From Limisphaerales bacterium (GTDB lineage Bacteria > Verrucomicrobiota > Verrucomicrobiia > Limisphaerales > UBA11358), in NCBI GenBank assembly GCA_003455565.1, contig DMQW01000442.1:1-13584 (forward strand): a DNA stretch of 13,584 nt. The letters run 5' to 3'. A program made the translations under genes and the position numbers. The stretch's first letter is position 1. Every line of letters begins with the position of its first letter. This document shows, in pieces, positions 12,761 through 13,584 of the stretch. The notes under the pieces are model-generated. The model was not told the DNA's origin, did no database searches, and saw nothing but the letters and a program-made list of their open reading frames with translations.

Positions 12761-13285
12761 ATGCAAAAGAACAAAGCCGTGCTCGCGTTTCTGGACGACG
12801 TTTATGAAGACTTGGAACTGTGGTATCCCAAGCTGCGGCTGGAGGAGGCCGGCTACGCGCTGAAATGCGCCGCGCTGGAAATCAAAACCTATGCCGGCAA
12901 GCACGGCTATCCGGCGCAATCAGATTTGTTGTTGAAGGATGCGAACAGCAAAGATTTTTGCGGCTTGCTCGTGCCGGGCGGTTTCATGCCGGACAAATTG
13001 CGCCGCGACGCGAAGGTGCTTTCGCTCACACGCGAGTTTTTTAAGCAGGGCAAGCTCGTCGCCTTTATCTGTCACGGCGGCTGGATTCCGATTTCGGCGA
13101 AAATTCTCAAAGGCAAACGCGTCACCGGTTCGCTCGGCATCAAGGACGATTTGGAAAACGCCGGCGGCATTTGGGTGAACGAGCCGGTGGTCGTGGACGG
13201 CAATCTTATTTCCAGCCGCACGCCGCGCGACCTCGCGCCGTTCGGCGCGGCGATGGTGAAATTTCTCGATGCGAACGTGCGTTGA
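12761..13285 (+). CDS. DJ-1/PfpI family protein (deglycase/protease I type)
   Basis: 174 residues from the ATG at 12761. An upstream in-frame GTG at 12665 would add 32 residues unlike the family, so it is rejected. The fold signature is clear: strand 1 with AVLAFLDDVYEDLELWYP (6-23), where E16 sits at the conserved acidic position; LLVPGGFMPDKLR (69-81) with the GG turn; and the nucleophile elbow AFICHGGW (101-108) with C104 and H105. Family members act as methylglyoxal-damage repair enzymes, chaperones or weak peptidases; the YhbO/PfpI subgroup is usually about 165-190 residues. The usual CHGPW is CHGGW here. It is divergent from the Lnt-like gene and followed by a repeat-bearing gap before nuoA. 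Exact activity cannot be read from the sequence. Confidence 0.92.
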   Translation: MQKNKAVLAFLDDVYEDLELWYPKLRLEEAGYALKCAALEIKTYAGKHGYPAQSDLLLKDANSKDFCGLLVPGGFMPDKLRRDAKVLSLTREFFKQGKLVAFICHGGWIPISAKILKGKRVTGSLGIKDDLENAGGIWVNEPVVVDGNLISSRTPRDLAPFGAAMVKFLDANVR

Positions 13286-13494
13286 ACCAAAGCGGGGACG
13301 AACGCAGAGCGGAGCGCGAGTTGTTCCAACTCGCAGCGCGTCCAGAATTTCCACACACTGCGGATTGGGCCAATCCGCGCTCCGGCCAAATGATATCGTC
13401 AATCTCTGCGCTCCTCCGCGTCCTCCGCGTCTCTGCGTTTCTGAATTCACGTTTTCGTCATTGAATTTTTCCGCACAGTTCTTAAACTTTTCGG
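13286..13494. repeat. Intergenic region with two palindromes and 9-bp tandem repeats
   Basis: After the PfpI-like stop there is a 7-bp hairpin (GCGAGTT-GTTCC-AACTCGC, 13316-13334). A near-perfect 19-bp palindrome, GCGGATTGGGCCAATCCGC (13360-13378), follows. Neither is followed by a T-run, so a classical terminator is not evident, though either could end the PfpI transcript. From 13404 to 13438 there is a CT/CG-rich tract in which TCCTCCGCG is exactly doubled (13412-13429), flanked by CTCTGCG units. Reading frames across this stretch on both strands look like repeats, not genes. A promoter for the downstream gene should lie near its end, but no clear boxes are seen. Confidence 0.65.
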
Positions 13495-13584
13495 ATGGAT
13501 AATTCGCAACCATCGCAATTCGCGCAATACATCCCGGTTCTGTTTCTGCTCGCCGCTGCTGTCGGCTTCGCGGGCGGCACGCTC
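13495..13584 (+). CDS. nuoA: Probable NADH-quinone oxidoreductase subunit A (partial, first 30 codons)
   Basis: An ATG at 13495 opens a frame that stays open to the right edge, 30 codons in all. The start MDNSQPSQFAQYIPVLFLL is followed by AAAVGFAGGTL. The pattern of a short polar lead, then Y-x-P-V-L and a hydrophobic helix matches the N terminus of NuoA/NdhC, a small three-helix subunit of complex I that normally heads the nuo operon. There is no clear Shine-Dalgarno. With only 30 residues the call rests on this pattern; another small membrane protein cannot be excluded. If correct, nuoB and further complex I genes should follow outside the window. Confidence 0.65.
   Translation, partial: MDNSQPSQFAQYIPVLFLLAAAVGFAGGTL

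Noticed and set aside
13461..13487. Promoter for the probable nuoA (TTGAAT ... TTAAAC)
   Set aside because: The -10 match is poor and it would sit only 7 nt before the ATG, leaving no room for a leader.
12920..13513. 197-codon minus-strand open frame over the PfpI-like gene and intergenic repeats
   Set aside because: The plus-strand PfpI product has the CHGGW elbow and a correct fold pattern; the antisense translation has no family features and crosses repeats.

Overview
The window looks like a piece of chromosome from a GC-rich bacterium, probably a Verrucomicrobiota member of the Pedosphaera/Limisphaerales type. That placement is inferred from general protein character, a 7-nt-period repeat style and small hairpin repeats; no rRNA or other marker gene is present. 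Almost everything is coded on the minus strand. Only a DJ-1/PfpI gene and the start of a probable nuoA, at the right end, are on the plus strand.

Left third (1-5289, minus strand): a molybdenum-hydroxylase operon, transcribed right to left. Its order is xdhC-type maturation factor, MocA-type molybdopterin nucleotidyltransferase, Tat-exported 2x[2Fe-2S] subunit, molybdopterin catalytic subunit, and FAD subunit (cut by the left edge). The FAD subunit carries four extra cysteines placed as in the [4Fe-4S]-containing PaoB/HcrB group. The set therefore resembles the periplasmic aldehyde oxidoreductase PaoABC more than a cytoplasmic xanthine dehydrogenase. XdhC and MocA would supply and insert the sulfurated cytosine-dinucleotide cofactor before Tat export. 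Between xdhC and mocA lies a degenerate 7-nt repeat array.

Middle (5395-10535, minus strand): a Fic-domain gene broken by two compensating frameshifts; a DEAD-box RNA helicase of the CsdA/DeaD type with an Arg/Asp-rich linker and a DbpA-type RNA-binding tail; and a UvrD/PcrA-family DNA helicase. The helicase coding sequence contains a 92-bp mosaic. Two REP-like hairpins in inverted orientation, each with a G(T/C)AG foot and a GTGA tetraloop, flank four copies of a 7-bp repeat. Two of the differences between the hairpin copies are compensatory base-pair changes. A third hairpin with the same loop lies just past the helicase stop codon. This is the most unusual signal in the window.

Right third (10619-13584): a RelE/ParE-type toxin-antitoxin pair downstream of an apolipoprotein N-acyltransferase (Lnt)-like gene, minus strand. 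After a divergent intergenic region come a PfpI/DJ-1 family gene, a stretch with a 19-bp palindrome and 9-mer tandem repeats, and the first 30 codons of a probable nuoA, plus strand.

I saw no CRISPR array, tRNA, rRNA, transposase or phage gene.
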